Source: Xenopus tropicalis (taxonomy: Eukaryota > Chordata > Amphibia > Anura > Pipidae). From it: a stretch of DNA of 64,000 nt. Below are positions 34,086 through 44,439 of this stretch, piece after piece. Made by a program: the position numbers and the translations under genes. The notes beneath the pieces were generated by a model, which was not told the origin of the DNA, made no database searches, and worked only from the letters and a program-made list of their open reading frames with translations. How positions within the stretch are numbered: position 1 is the first letter of the stretch; every line of letters starts with the position of its first letter. The stretch spans positions 81,670,910-81,734,909 of the forward strand of contig NC_030683.2 of NCBI RefSeq assembly GCF_000004195.4, in the 5' to 3' direction.

Positions 34086-34980
34086 TTAAAGGAAAACTAT
34101 ACCCCCAAACAATGTTCTCTACAAAAATATATTGCAAATACAAGCTTATTGTTATGTTAAACCCTACTTCACCTAAATAAACCATTTGCATGAAAATATA
34201 TATTTTTATTAGCATGTGCAACTGGGTAATCCTAAATAGAAAACTGCCATTTTGAGAATTAAAGGAACAGTAACACAAAATTTTCACTTTAAAGATATCA
34301 ATTCTATATACTTTTATTAAGCTATGTAACCTTAAAAAAATGCAATATTGTAAGTGGTTTTTTAATAAATTACATTGCCGCTGTCTTACTGGGCCAAGCT
34401 CAAAAGGCGATACGGCGATGGGGTAGACTTCCGGTTTAATCCGGCAGTTGATTTAGTGCATTCTTCAGAGTCCAAAAGTGATTTTTGGCTACTAGTGATC
34501 TGGCACAGAGAGGGAAAGGAGAGGGATAGGAGACGGACCTTTTCTCTTCTTCCCCTGCGTCTGCATGTCTGTTACAAGGATCGCTGCACGGAGAAAGGGA
34601 GGGGGTGGAGGGGGAGTGGAACGGAAGCAGGTTGCGAGACTTGGGAGAGATGGGCTGCCTGAGCTCAGTAAGTCTTTGGTAAAGTCATTTTTTTAAAAAA
34701 ACCACATATACTATTGCAATCTTTCTATTGTATATTTGCTAATAAAAGTATTTAGAAAGGATATATTGAATGTAAACATTTTGTGTTACATTTCCTTTAA
34801 GGGCCGCCTCATAGGATTCACAGTGCACACAAATGAGCCAAGGCACACATACATGTTAGGTCACATCAGCTAATTAATGGAGTTCTGTCTTTTGCTTCCA
34901 CACTACTTCCTGTTAGTTAGAGCTGAATTATTTCCTGTCAGGTGATCCCTGAGGGAGTGCACAGTCCTTCGCTAAATGGT
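34086..34980 (+). mobile_element. T2-type element, right end lost, split by another
   Basis: It starts TTAAAGGAAAACTATACCCC at TTAA (34086-34089), is interrupted at 34259-34800, and resumes with 'gggccgcctcataggattca' through 'cactacttcctgttagtta'. The right terminal repeat is not found. Confidence 0.65.
34259..34800 (+). mobile_element. T2-type element, 'aaggaacagtaacac' family
   Basis: The ends are TTAAAGGAACAGTAACAC and GTGTTACATTTCCTTTAA, inverted, with TTAA on both edges. It is inserted into the element that starts at 34086. Confidence 0.85.
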
Positions 34981-35137
34981 GGTGTAACCCTTTCTTGGCA
35001 CTGATATCCAGGGCCACACTGGGGTGCAAACAGGAAAAATCCCAAGCCTCCGCTAAGTGGGAGAAAATAGTTTGGAAAGCGGGCCTATGGTCTAAGGTTT
35101 TCTGGTGGGCCCCTGAGGCCCCAGTCTGACTCTGATT

Positions 35138-36027
35138 GTAACACTTGTTTGGCTATGAAATAGTCAATACCCAGGCTAGTAGTAGTAGAGCAAGGGATAC
35201 ATGCGACTCTGATGCAAGAGGATGGGCCTCCGCTATGTGGGAGAAACTACTGGAGGATGTTGTTGAACTACACCTCTCACTGCCACTGTGCAATACAAAT
35301 GATAGAATGGACGCCAGGAGCTCTTGCAAGACAAGTGTGGCAAATCAATACACACTCTAGATGATGTAGACAGGCATGCAGCGATACAACTGATGTTAAA
35401 GCAGGTTAAGCAGTAGAAGTATGGTGTCTTCCGGTTTATCCCTTCTCATTAAGAGGTTGGGCAGGGTAAGACAACAGAGTGACAGGAGGCAAGCTCACCG
35501 GTTTATCCCTTCTCTTGGTAGAGGTAGGGCAGGGTTAATTGCTGGCCTATGTCCCTGGCATTTCTGTGTCCCTAATCTAAGGCAAGTAAGACTGTAGGAG
35601 ACTACTCCCTTACTCTCCTATCCTGGATGAAGCAAATGAGCTGCTCTTTCTAGATAAGTTCTGCCTCCTCACTTTCCTAGACAGTGCTATGATGTTATTT
35701 AACCTGTTATAGCTTTACCTCATTCACGGGGCCCTGTCCCCGACTTCAATAAGGTTACTTGTCCCCTTAGGGCCTAACACTTCTGGGGATCCCAGGCTTC
35801 AAGGAGCATCCACACAGAAGAGTTGCTTTAAACCAAGAAGGAAGATCCACCCCTTTCCTATCACTATATTAAAGTGTGGTAGGGTGTGGTCTAGCCTTTA
35901 ACCAATAATAAGGTGTAATAATAATATGTAAATACCAACTAGATACATTTATCCTGCCTAGTGACAAGGAAGAAAAGCAAGGTAGGGTTTAACACCATAG
36001 GGCACAATAACCCTATGGGTCCCTACA
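35138..36027 (-). mobile_element. LTR-like arm 2, reverse orientation
   Basis: Read on the minus strand it starts TGTAGGGACCCATAGGG at 36027 and ends 'caagtgttaca' at 35138, with the same internal order as arm 1. Arms 1 and 2 face each other, so together 32579-36027 looks like an element with inverted ends. No clear target duplication is visible. Confidence 0.55.
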
Positions 36028-36296
36028 TTCGCCTTGGGGAAGAATCCATTCCGTCCCGGCAATGGTAGAAATAAACACACAGTTCAAGCAATAACCAGTG
36101 CAAAATAACAGATAAATCTCACTGCACTGTATGGCCCCACCCAAGCCAACTTTATTAAGTCCCTCCTCCCCCACCCTAAACCAGTGTTCGTGACTACCCT
36201 GCAATCACTCTGTAGAGATGGAGAATGACAATGGGTCCCACTTGAAGAGGCAGGTTTAGGTAGGAGTTGTAGTGAGGTGGGGGCTCATCAGTCTTT

Positions 36297-36721
36297 TTAA
36301 AGGAACAGTAACGCCAAAAATGAAAGTGTATTAAAGTATTTAAAATATAATGTACCTTTACCCTGCACAGGTAAAGTTGTGTATTTACTACAGTAACACT
36401 ACTATAGTTTATATAAATAAGCTGCTGTGTAGCCATGGGGGCAGCCATTCAACCTGGAAAAAAGGAGAAAAGGCACAGGTTACATAGCAGATAACAGATA
36501 AGTTCTGTAGAATATAATGGGGCTTTATTTGTTATCTGCTAAATGCCTGTGCCTTTTCTCCTTTGAATGGTTGCCCCCATGGCTACACAGCAGTTTTGTT
36601 TATATAAACTATAGTAGTCTTTCTGAGGCAAACACACCAGCTGTACCAGCACAATGCAACAGTACATAATATCATAATTATTTTTATACACTTTAATTTT
36701 TTGGTGTTACTGTTCCTTTAA
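36297..36721 (+). mobile_element. T2-type element, 'aaggaacagtaac' family
   Basis: The ends are TTAAAGGAACAGTAACGCC and GGTGTTACTGTTCCTTTAA with TTAA at both edges. The middle is a near palindrome ('ggagaaaaggcacaggt' and its inverse). The same family is at 34259 and 60452. Confidence 0.9.
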
Positions 36722-36963
36722 GAGCCAACTATATACAGAAGTTATAGTCTCTCAGAGTACAGAGTTCCTGAAAATGAAGGACCATGCCCTTAACCATATA
36801 GGGCTTGAAGAACAGAACTTTGGGGCTGGATGCATTGTTCAGATTAGTATCCAGTTTGAAAATCCACCTCTAACTCCATAGAGTGAGTCTTTTTGTGTGG
36901 ATAATCCCCATAAATCTTAAGACAAAATTCCTAACATATCCGGATGGAACCTCTGTGGAAAAG

Positions 36964-37296
36964 TCATCTTTTTACCCCAAACTTCCGAATGATGTCCTCA
37001 TAGGATTGATAGAAGGATGGGTGAGGCTTGTTTATCTTCTCTCCACTCGGAAGTGTTGCCATGAGGCTGTGATGCTTTTCCTCCTGGGATTTCCCACAGG
37101 TCTTGAGGACGGTCCTCCCGAACCACCACTCTGCAAGTACATCATTTAAGAAGTACAGGTCCTTCTGCCTCTTTGTGGTGTTGCTGTGAAATACTCCCAC
37201 AGAACCCACATCGGTCTTGGCCAATAGCTCCCCATATAGCCACTCCTGGAGGCGTTTTTCTACTTTGTCATACACCCATTCAGTTGCATATGGCAT
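36964..37296 (-). CDS. Unassigned retroelement-like ORF
   Basis: 110 codons rich in charged and aromatic residues (QEWLYGELLAKTDVG, DLYFLNDVLAEWW). The frame also reads through for some residues upstream of the first Met. Position next to LTR-like arm 2 and on the same strand suggests a fragment of the internal region of an LTR retroelement, perhaps gag-like. No diagnostic protease, RT or integrase motif is present. Confidence 0.35.
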   Translation of the reverse strand: MPYATEWVYDKVEKRLQEWLYGELLAKTDVGSVGVFHSNTTKRQKDLYFLNDVLAEWWFGRTVLKTCGKSQEEKHHSLMATLPSGEKINKPHPSFYQSYEDIIRKFGVKR

Positions 37297-37344
37297 GCAG
37301 AACCCCCACTCCTTGAAGACACGCTGGCTTATAACCCTCTGTAC

Positions 37345-37791
37345 TCAAGATACTGAGCGTGATTTGTAGGGGTCAGCCCTGCCTGGCATGACCCAAAATT
37401 CCTCCTCTCTCTGAGGATGGTATGCCGGAGGTGGAGTGCTGAATGAGAACCCTCCCTGATCCTCGGGGGATAAGCTCTCAGCTGGGGAACCAAATTCTAT
37501 GGTGCTCCAGTTTGGCCCTGATGAATGCCCGGAGGCCTGGCTATGTACCGATGCTTGGCTGTCCTGGCAGGAGCTGCTGTTTGGTGAAGCAGGTCCAGCC
37601 ACATTGTTTGAGGTGCGTCCGTGACCCCTCCCATTCGGAGGAGACTTTACCTCCTCGATTGGGGCAGCAGATATACTCATCTCAGCCATAGCCTGCACTT
37701 CCTCCCCATCCACTTTAGGGGACACTGAAGCTGTTGGTGAGGTGAGCCCTGAAGAGGTTCTCTGCTGGTTGATTAGAATGGGTGATGACAC
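37345..37791 (-). CDS. Unassigned gag-like ORF, low complexity
   Basis: 148 codons, dominated by Ser, Pro, Gly and Asn, with a central run of Gln-Ala-Ser (SQASVHSQASGHSS) and a late 'PPPAYHP' segment. Disordered Ser/Pro-rich regions with a PPxY-like motif are usual in retroviral-type gag proteins, but this is not enough to name it. It is followed on the same strand, in another frame, by 36964-37296. Confidence 0.35.
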   Translation of the reverse strand: MSSPILINQQRTSSGLTSPTASVSPKVDGEEVQAMAEMSISAAPIEEVKSPPNGRGHGRTSNNVAGPASPNSSSCQDSQASVHSQASGHSSGPNWSTIEFGSPAESLSPEDQGGFSFSTPPPAYHPQREEEFWVMPGRADPYKSRSVS

Positions 37792-37875
37792 CCGGGGAAG
37801 ATCTGCAGGTGCAGGCTCCCTGGACTGGATGGGAATTGCAATTTGGGCCTCATCTTTTACGGTTAGGGGCCCTGC

Positions 37876-37968
37876 TCAGCATGGAAACAAACACCTAGGG
37901 CACCGGATGTTGGCTTCCCTGAAAACCCACTCTGATTCCTTACCGCACTCGCCACAGTAGGTTATCAT
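37876..37968 (-). other. Small frame with two CxxC pairs
   Basis: A 30-codon minus-strand frame starting MITYCGECG and ending CPRCLFPC, giving CxxC, 14 residues, CxxC, a zinc-ribbon pattern. It lies just upstream of the gag-like frame and may be a separate small protein or the remnant of a larger one. Confidence 0.3.
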
Positions 37969-38059
37969 TACATGGTGGTGAGCAGAGAGGGGTTCCTACC
38001 GAATGTCCCAGTCCAGATGTACCTGTCCTTGTTAGGTTCAGGCACGAGATCATCAAATT

Positions 38060-38284
38060 TCAATCCCTGGGCCCCCTTCGGAACCTCAGGGTCTGGCCAT
38101 TCGTCCCAACCCTCGTCCCCATCTTGGGTGTGGTTAGGGGTGTTGGCTGGTAAATGCGCACACTCTTGTGGATCCGCTCCGCTATGCGGCTTGGAAGTGT
38201 GGCTATTTGAGCACAGGTTAACCCTAGCGCAGCCACATCAGGCAATGGGCACCAAAATTGTGTAAAAGTCTTTGCTCCCCCCAC
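38060..38284 (-). CDS. Unassigned retroelement-like ORF
   Basis: 74 codons on the same strand and upstream of the two frames above, with a Cys/Pro N-terminal stretch (FWCPLPDVAALG) and a basic C-terminus. Probably part of the same decayed element. No known domain is recognised. Confidence 0.25.
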   Translation of the reverse strand: MGGAKTFTQFWCPLPDVAALGLTCAQIATLPSRIAERIHKSVRIYQPTPLTTPKMGTRVGTNGQTLRFRRGPRD

Positions 38285-38349
38285 TCAGTTTTATCCCTAT
38301 TCCCCTTTAGGGCAATCAGGCAGGGAGGGGTGGATGTTAAACTTAGTCC

Positions 38350-38690
38350 ACACCGGTTTATCCTCACCATCTGGTGAATGAGGCAGGGTGCAGTAGCAGC
38401 ACGATTATAAGTGTGCCCGGTTTATCCCAGTGCAGCTACGACTGGGCAAAGTGCAATACGTAGCTTTGCACCAAGATATATGGCCTCCCACTCCGGTTTA
38501 TGTTCCCCGACTATGCGGCTTGGCAGGGTAGTGGTGGCTGTGTAATCCCCCCTCACCGTTTTATCCTACCCGCGTCCGCGGGGTAGGCAAGGTGTGGGCA
38601 GCTCAGTAGAAGCAGTGACTCCCAGCCACACCAGTAGCTTGTGGATGTATGCCAGAGGTTCCCGTAGCAGCTGCTAGGGTCCTGCCCTAC
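38350..38690 (+). repeat. Diverged tandem modules with 'cggtttatcc'
   Basis: The motif 'ccggtttatcc' (or close) followed by a small hairpin and 'gggcagggt' recurs at about 38362, 38419, 38494 and 38554 with spacing of about 60-80 bp, and in the arms near 35433 and 35500. The loops differ but the flanks are kept. Confidence 0.55.
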
Positions 38691-39094
38691 CTCTACCAAG
38701 AGAAGGGATAAACCAGTAAGCTTGAGTCCTGTCACTCTGTTGATTGTCTTACCCTGCCCAACCTCTTTATGAAAAGGGATAAACCGGAAGACACCATACT
38801 TCTACAGCTTAATCTGCTTTAACATCAATTGTATTGCTGCATGCCTGTCTACCTCATCTAGAGTTAGTATTGATTTGCCCTGCATTACCACCCTTGTCTG
38901 GGACAAAGTTATTTTGTTTTTCAAAACATTCTATAATTTGTATTGCACAGTGGCAGTGAGAGGTGTAGAACAACATCATCCTCAAGTAGTTTCTCCCAGA
39001 TAGCGGAGGCCCATCCTGTTGCATCAGAGTCGCATGTATCCCTTGCTCTACTACTAGCCTGGGTATTGACTATTTCATAGCCAAACAAGCATTA
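38690..39094 (+). mobile_element. LTR-like arm 3 (partial)
   Basis: It matches 35138-35530 in inverted orientation and closely: 'gggataaaccggaagacacc', 'attgtattgctgcatgcctg', 'cggaggcccatcctgttgc' and 'gcctgggtattgactattt'. With arm 2 it encloses the minus-strand ORF region. Confidence 0.7.
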
Positions 39095-39639
39095 CAATAT
39101 GAATAAAGGTTATTGTTCCCCCTTTTTCCCACACTCAGTTATTCACAAGCCAATATGTTCCACCCAGACCACATCCTGTTTCGCTCAAGCATGACCTCCT
39201 CTCAAAGATATGGGGGGGATAAGGGATAAAAGTTAAAAGGTCTGATTTGATCTAAATTTGGTAAGCATCTCTAAACTCACTAGGTGAAAGCAACAATAGC
39301 AACATAGATACGCTGTACCAGTCAAAAGGCAGACAACTTTGTGTGGAATACCCTTTACCCCATAGATACCCTTTACTTCATATAATAAACATATATAATT
39401 TATTAGTTACTGGCCAGTATACTTAAAATCAATAAATAATAAAATATAAAAAACTTTTTAAAAAGCACAAAAGCTAAAATATATACAAGATGCATCTGAG
39501 AGTGCAGTATCTTAATAGAAATTCATCCACCCACAACTGTAAATTATACAGTTATAGTTCACCAACGTTCTCTTTCAATTATTACCTCTCAGTTATTTAG
39601 TCATTTAAAACAACGGCATGTGCATGTATAAATGGACCA

Positions 39640-39960
39640 TACATTGACACGTCACTTTCTCAAAAGCTACCTAAGCTTTTCCACACTAGCACATGCGTTA
39701 AACTGTAGGCTCTGCACCTGCTATACTATACACCAACAATTTTTGAGGTAAAAGCAGCCAAATATCAATTGCTACGCGTTTCCCTAATATAGCTTCATCA
39801 GGCAACTTTTTTAGCTCATTTCTTGTCCTAATATCCTGAGACATCCTCCTATTGGATCCTACACAAAACTGGGAAAGTACTTTACAACACATTCTTACAG
39901 AGATAGACCAAAAATCTCCAATAAAAGGCAGAGAGCTCAAGTTATACAAAAACTTAATTT
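39640..39960 (-). mobile_element. Probable Penelope-like 3' end fragment
   Basis: On the minus strand it carries 'cctgatgaagctatattagg' followed by 'gaaacgcgtagca', the layout seen in 3' ends of Penelope-like elements. No coding part is attached. Boundaries are approximate. Confidence 0.45.
39768..39806 (-). ncRNA. Hammerhead-ribozyme-like motif, degenerate stem II
   Basis: On the minus strand: GUUGC (39806-39802), core CUGAUGA (39801-39795), a 12-base segment with only weak pairing, GAAA (39782-39779), stem III ACGCGU (self-complementary), cleavage base A (39773) and GCAAU, which pairs with GUUGC (five pairs, one wobble). Core, stem I and stem III all fit; stem II is eroded. Confidence 0.6.
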
Positions 39961-40129
39961 ATCACCTGTTTAGATTGCATAAAGAATTTATAATGTGATT
40001 CTCATCATCCTTTTGTACCCATTTAGTTTTAGCTACAAATTTGCAATTTACACATTGTGTACATTCATACATCCCACTCACCCAAATTTCTATTGCAATT
40101 TAAAGGTCTCAGCTGTATTCAGGCCAAAA

Positions 40130-40540
40130 TTTAAATTGCTGCCATTCAGACACTATTAAAACCAGGGTCCAGGGTCCCCAAACTTTGCACAGTGGTTTTA
40201 CTATATAACTGTGGTCCAAGGTTAGAAAAAGTGGGCGGAGCCAACAACAGATCAGATTTCATTCAGTGACTTTACGTTTTTCAACCCAACATGAAGTTTG
40301 TTCTCAAACGTCCCTTTTTAGTTAATTTTCGAAATTTCACATGGGGCTAGCCATATTCTTCAATTCCCATAGTCATGTGACCTGTACTCTAATAAACTTC
40401 CCTTCCCGCCAGCAGCCGATCAGCAGAACAATGGGCAGCTCCCAATAGATATCAGAATAGCACTCAATAGTAAAAAAATCCGAACTTGGCTTGGGACTCC
40501 TCCAGTTACATTGGAGTAGGAGAAATAATAGGTGAGCAGT
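40130..40540 (-). repeat. Lone satellite unit and T2-type fragment
   Basis: 40130-40320 read on the minus strand matches the left end of the satellite array at 19840-20040, including 'ggtccctgg'-type and 'gattggc'-type motifs ('ctttgcac', 'aaaagtgggcggagcc' on +). 40325-40540 repeats the T2-type segment seen at 22060-22330. Confidence 0.6.
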
Positions 40541-41149
40541 AAAGTTTTAATTTAATATTAAAACTATTATTAACTATTAATTAAAGAAAATATTCTATGC
40601 CAGGTGGTGGCAAGTCCAGCCTTTGTCTATGTAAACCAGTTTTGTGTTAAACAGTAAGCAACTTGTCTTTAAGAAATGTATATTTGTTTTTATGCATGAT
40701 TTGCTTAGACATTTTTGCTTAAACAATTTTTATTCCTTGTTAAATAAACGTCTTTAATATTTGCTTTTTAACTATATAAAACTTTTTGCACTCAGCTATA
40801 TACTGTATATATATTTGTAAATAAAAGTGAAAGAAAAAAAAACATGTATGGGGAAATTTAGAAACCTCAGAAGCTGGGTGGTTTATTGATGATTAAGTGT
40901 CCAAATTCAAGTCTGAACATGTCCTTCAGTACCCCTCCAAAACCACCCTAATTAACACCATATGTCATGTTCGTAAATACAAAGCTTCCTCAAGTTGCCA
41001 TTACAAGTTTCTACCTTCTCCCACCCAATGAAACATTAATTAATGCCATATTCCTTTTTAAGCACACTCATGAGGGGAGTGTGTGAAACTGTCTAATTAT
41101 TACTTTCTTGGGTGTCTTTGGATAAATAGAACTGTTAACCTGAATGCTT

Positions 41150-41235
41150 AGATCAGGGGTCCTCAATATTTTTAAACAGGGGGCCAGTTCATGGTCCCTC
41201 AGACTGTTCAGGGGCTGGGGACCTCAACTATGTGC
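41150..41235 (+). mobile_element. hAT fragment
   Basis: 'atcaggggtcctcaatattt' and 'ggggctggggacctcaac' are typical hAT-type end sequence. It cannot be bounded. Confidence 0.4.
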
Positions 41236-41456
41236 GCCCCCCCCCCCGTGCATCCTCAAACTACGGTCCACTCTCGCTGCCTGCTCCCCACAGCAGGATC
41301 AAACTGCGCCCTCTCCTGTTTAACATCTCAGAACCCAATGATACATCCATTTACTGACCAGAAGCAGATTTTTTATACAGATTGTGCTTCCCAAGTTTTC
41401 TAGGAAGGATAATTCTGTAAATTACATTTGCACATGTAAATTAAAGTACGAAATTG

Positions 41457-41458
<2 letters not shown>

Positions 41459-41507
<49 letters not shown>
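41459..41507. repeat. (TA)n microsatellite
   Basis: About 24 uninterrupted TA units. Confidence 0.95.
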
Positions 41508-41510
<3 letters not shown>

Positions 41511-41844
41511 GTTAATTCTGCTGAAAATGGTTGATTCCTGCCCAAATTCTGAACCAAATTCTGGATTCAGTGCATCCCTTCAAAATATAAAGGAATGTGG
41601 ATTAAATACAGTACTAAAACTGAAAGCAATTTTTTTTTTTAGATTTTGCCTTAAAAAAACTTTTGGTTCTGTGATTCAAAGGGGTCTGAATCAGACCTGA
41701 ACTGGGATTCAAAATAGGCCCTGGTATTTTAAGTACACAGAGGCCCAAGCAGCACCACACTAGACCACTATATAACATCTGCCTATGGCATCTTAGGGCC
41801 TAACACAGAGCGTATGCTCCACTTCTCTCAGCCCACATAGTTCC

Positions 41845-42440
41845 TGTAACTATACCTGGTGGTCTAGGGGGTCGGCGGGGACGTCCGCCATGTTGCTCTA
41901 CTATGCACGTGCGCCCGCTGCCTTCTTGTTGCGCGCGCCCGCGCATGCGCATTCTGTATTCTTTGCCGCGCGCATGTGCACTTGTTTATTTCCGCGTTGC
42001 GCTGTGTATGACGTCACAATGGCACGAAATTTGAATATTTAAAGCCAAACTTGCTGTGCACTCATTGCCCAACATAGGTTTACTTCCTGTGAGTTCCTGG
42101 GTGTGATTATCTACTGTTTCTGCCGTGTTTTGACCTTTGCCTGACCTTTCTTGTCTGCTGCCTGAACCGGCCTTTTGCCTGTCTGACTATTCTCTTGGAT
42201 TCTGATTCCGTACTGCGCTGCCTGACTGTTGCTGACCCCGACCTGTCTTGACTACTCCGAATTGTTCCCTACCTTCCTGCCACACGATTGGTTCCCTTGC
42301 CTGCTCAGAACTCTCTCCTTGGGTCTCTCACAATAAGTCCTGGCGGCATCGGAGTAGCAAAGGGATCCTCCTGAGGCAGAAGTGTGAGCCGTGACCTGAC
42401 CCTTGGCCCTGTTCTGAGTTTTGGGATACCGATCGTGACA
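41845..42440 (+). mobile_element. Solo LTR (Ty3/Gypsy type) with 5-bp target duplication
   Basis: It begins TGTAACTATACC and ends GATCGTGACA. The 5 bp GTTCC occurs immediately on both sides (41840-41844 and 42441-42445), a target duplication length of LTR retroelements. A TATA-like 'aatatttaaagcc' is at about 42034, preceded by a CpG-rich block, and a run of 'cctgac' repeats follows. There is no internal region, so it arose by recombination between LTRs. It lies about 2 kb upstream of DSCAML1 exon 1. Confidence 0.85.
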
Positions 42441-42900
42441 GTTCCTTCAGGCTGAGAGGGGATCCACTTCCCTACTCTGTTCCATGCGTCTACCCACTGA
42501 ATATGGTAGTGCAATTTAGTCTTATGACCACTTTGTGCTGACCATGCCAAATGCCCCCCCCCAACCGTCCTTTTGGTACTGGACCAGGAATGCATGCATT
42601 GTGCATTTGGTGGCAGCTGCAGAAAGAGACACACCCAAAGTAGTCACTCACTCAATCTGTGTGTCACTGTCACCACCATCATCAGAAATACTGAATTTGC
42701 CACTCCTGAGTCCAGTTTTCCAAATCCATTCCAATTTTTATTGCACAGTATGACTGTTAGTCAGTGTGGTAGTCATTTTAAAAAACTTTGCTATTGGTAT
42801 TCTGCTTGTGCAAGTGTAGGTAATGCTTTCAATCCATCCATTGATCCCACTGGCATGTCTGGAGTAAATAGAGTGCTCATTGCCTATTTTTTGGTTATCT

Positions 42901-42986
42901 GGGGTAAAAGGTAGGCGATTTAAGTCACTTGGGGGTGCCTAACATTTTGGCACCCCAAGTGACTTAAATCGCCTACCTTTTACCCC
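42901..42986. repeat. Long near-perfect hairpin
   Basis: Arms 42901-42939 and 42949-42986 are inverse copies with a single one-base length difference and a 9-base loop. The arm sequence ('aagtcacttggggg') belongs to a repeat family also seen at 31640-31915. Confidence 0.9.
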
Positions 42987-43140
42987 AGGCTGGTGCCCCT
43001 GTTCGGAGAAAATCCGCTCCTTACAGCCTGAAGGAAATAAGCAAATCATGCACTCATGTCCCCCCAGCCTTACAGAAACCCACAGATTGCCAGTCCAGGC
43101 CTGGTCTAAATACTTTCTCAATGCAGTGTAAACTCAAGTT

Positions 43141-43536
43141 TTAGGCTGATGCCACATGTGGCATTTTTCTGCTGCGTTTTTTCTCGGCCTAAAAACGCCG
43201 CACAAGCCACACATGGCGTTTTTCAGCCTAGTACTGGTGACGTAAGCAAATTCCATTTCCATGGTGCGAAATAGCAAAAAACGCCGCGTATTTCCGCTAG
43301 GTCTGCCAGCTGCCTTTGCGTATACATAGGAATAGCTTGCTTTGCAAATACTGGCGTATTTCGGCCTACGCTTAAAAAATCCGTGCTAAGGCGTTTTCTA
43401 GCGTATTTCTGCATTGTGTGGTTTGCTTCGAGTCTTTTCAAGCTCTTTCTATGGATGATGATATCGGGCGTTTTCCAGCCGCTGAGAGAATTAGAAAATA
43501 CGCAGCGGAAAAACGCCACGTGTGGCATCAGCCTAA
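43141..43536 (+). mobile_element. Foldback MITE
   Basis: The ends are TTAGGCTGATGCCACATGTG and CACGTGTGGCATCAGCCTAA, near-perfect inverses. The interior is rich in 'aaacgcc' and 'gcgttttt'. No coding capacity. Confidence 0.8.
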
Positions 43537-43929
43537 TTTGAGTTTGGGAGGGAAGGGGTGATAGCCATGCCTCATACATAATAGCCATAAACTTCTGTAT
43601 ATTAACACCAGTTGTTATAATAAACCGACCCCCAAACATGAAAAGTGACTAATTGGGCCAGATCAGGGTATAAGAAGTCTGGTTTAGAAAGTGTTGGTCA
43701 TTATGCTGAGAGAAGTAATTGCCTAAAGCACATGGACAGCACTATTGTAACGCATGTCAAACCGCTATTTTTTTACATTATAACACTATATAAGAAAGGA
43801 CTACCCTTCTGTGAGTTAGTGCGCCCCTTGTTGATATGTCAAGACATGCCCGCAAAGCCACATGGAGCACATCCTGTCAGTCTCCTTACAGACACCGCTG
43901 AGAAGCGACCACGTTACACATCAGCAAAA

Positions 43930-44396
43930 CTTTTTCACAGGTCACTGCTGAAGCCCAAGCCCTGCAGCCGTGTGTCGGGAATAGTCTGACTTTACTCCCA
44001 GCTAACAGACGCGCCTGGGAGAAGCGGCTCAATGTACGCGAGCCTATATAACTGGACGTTCCGTTACCTTTGCGCGATTCCCTGCTCCGTTACAGGTGAG
44101 ACCTGCCGGGCCCTGCATGCATATGCATTAGCAGACATGCCCCCCAATACGCCGCATGCAGATAAACTCATTTTACACAATGAGAAAAGAGCGTGGCTCT
44201 GCCTGCAGGACCTATAGGATCGCTGTGTTCAGGGGAGCGATGGGCGTGGCAACCGCGGGCCCCACCCTACTTCTGACAGAAGGGGAGGAGCTGCCAGTGT
44301 TCAGGAGCAGTGAGGGCTGAAGAGCGCTGAGCGAGGAGGGACAGCTTGGGATCTGATGAGGGATTCACACCCCGGCTTATCCCCTCTCTTTATGGA
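43930..44396 (+). promoter_or_regulatory. DSCAML1: Probable DSCAML1 promoter / 5' UTR
   Basis: A GC- and CpG-rich stretch ends at the DSCAML1 start codon. A TATATAA box lies at 44045-44051, and 'ccgttacag' followed by gtgagacc near 44095 could be the donor of a noncoding exon. The region nearer the ATG ('agagcgctgagcgagg') looks like typical TATA-less 5' UTR. The true start site cannot be fixed here. Confidence 0.4.
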
Positions 44397-44439
44397 ATGT
44401 TGCTGGTAACTCTCTCCCTGCTGTGTTCTGTGCATTTAG
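44397..44439 (+). CDS. DSCAML1: DSCAML1 coding exon 1 (signal peptide)
   Basis: The ATG at 44397 is followed by 14 codons and one base, then the donor gtgagt at 44440. The upstream ATG at 44392 is in another frame and stops after a few codons (TGG TAA). The phase-1 end joins exactly to exon 2, which begins CT, giving Ala15. Confidence 0.85.

Noticed and set aside
32579..36027. A single DNA transposon with long inverted ends
   Set aside because: The 17-20-bp ends are inverse copies, but each arm by itself has TG...CA ends and LTR-like content, a third arm exists at 38690, and no target duplication was seen. Two LTR-like units in opposite orientation fit better.
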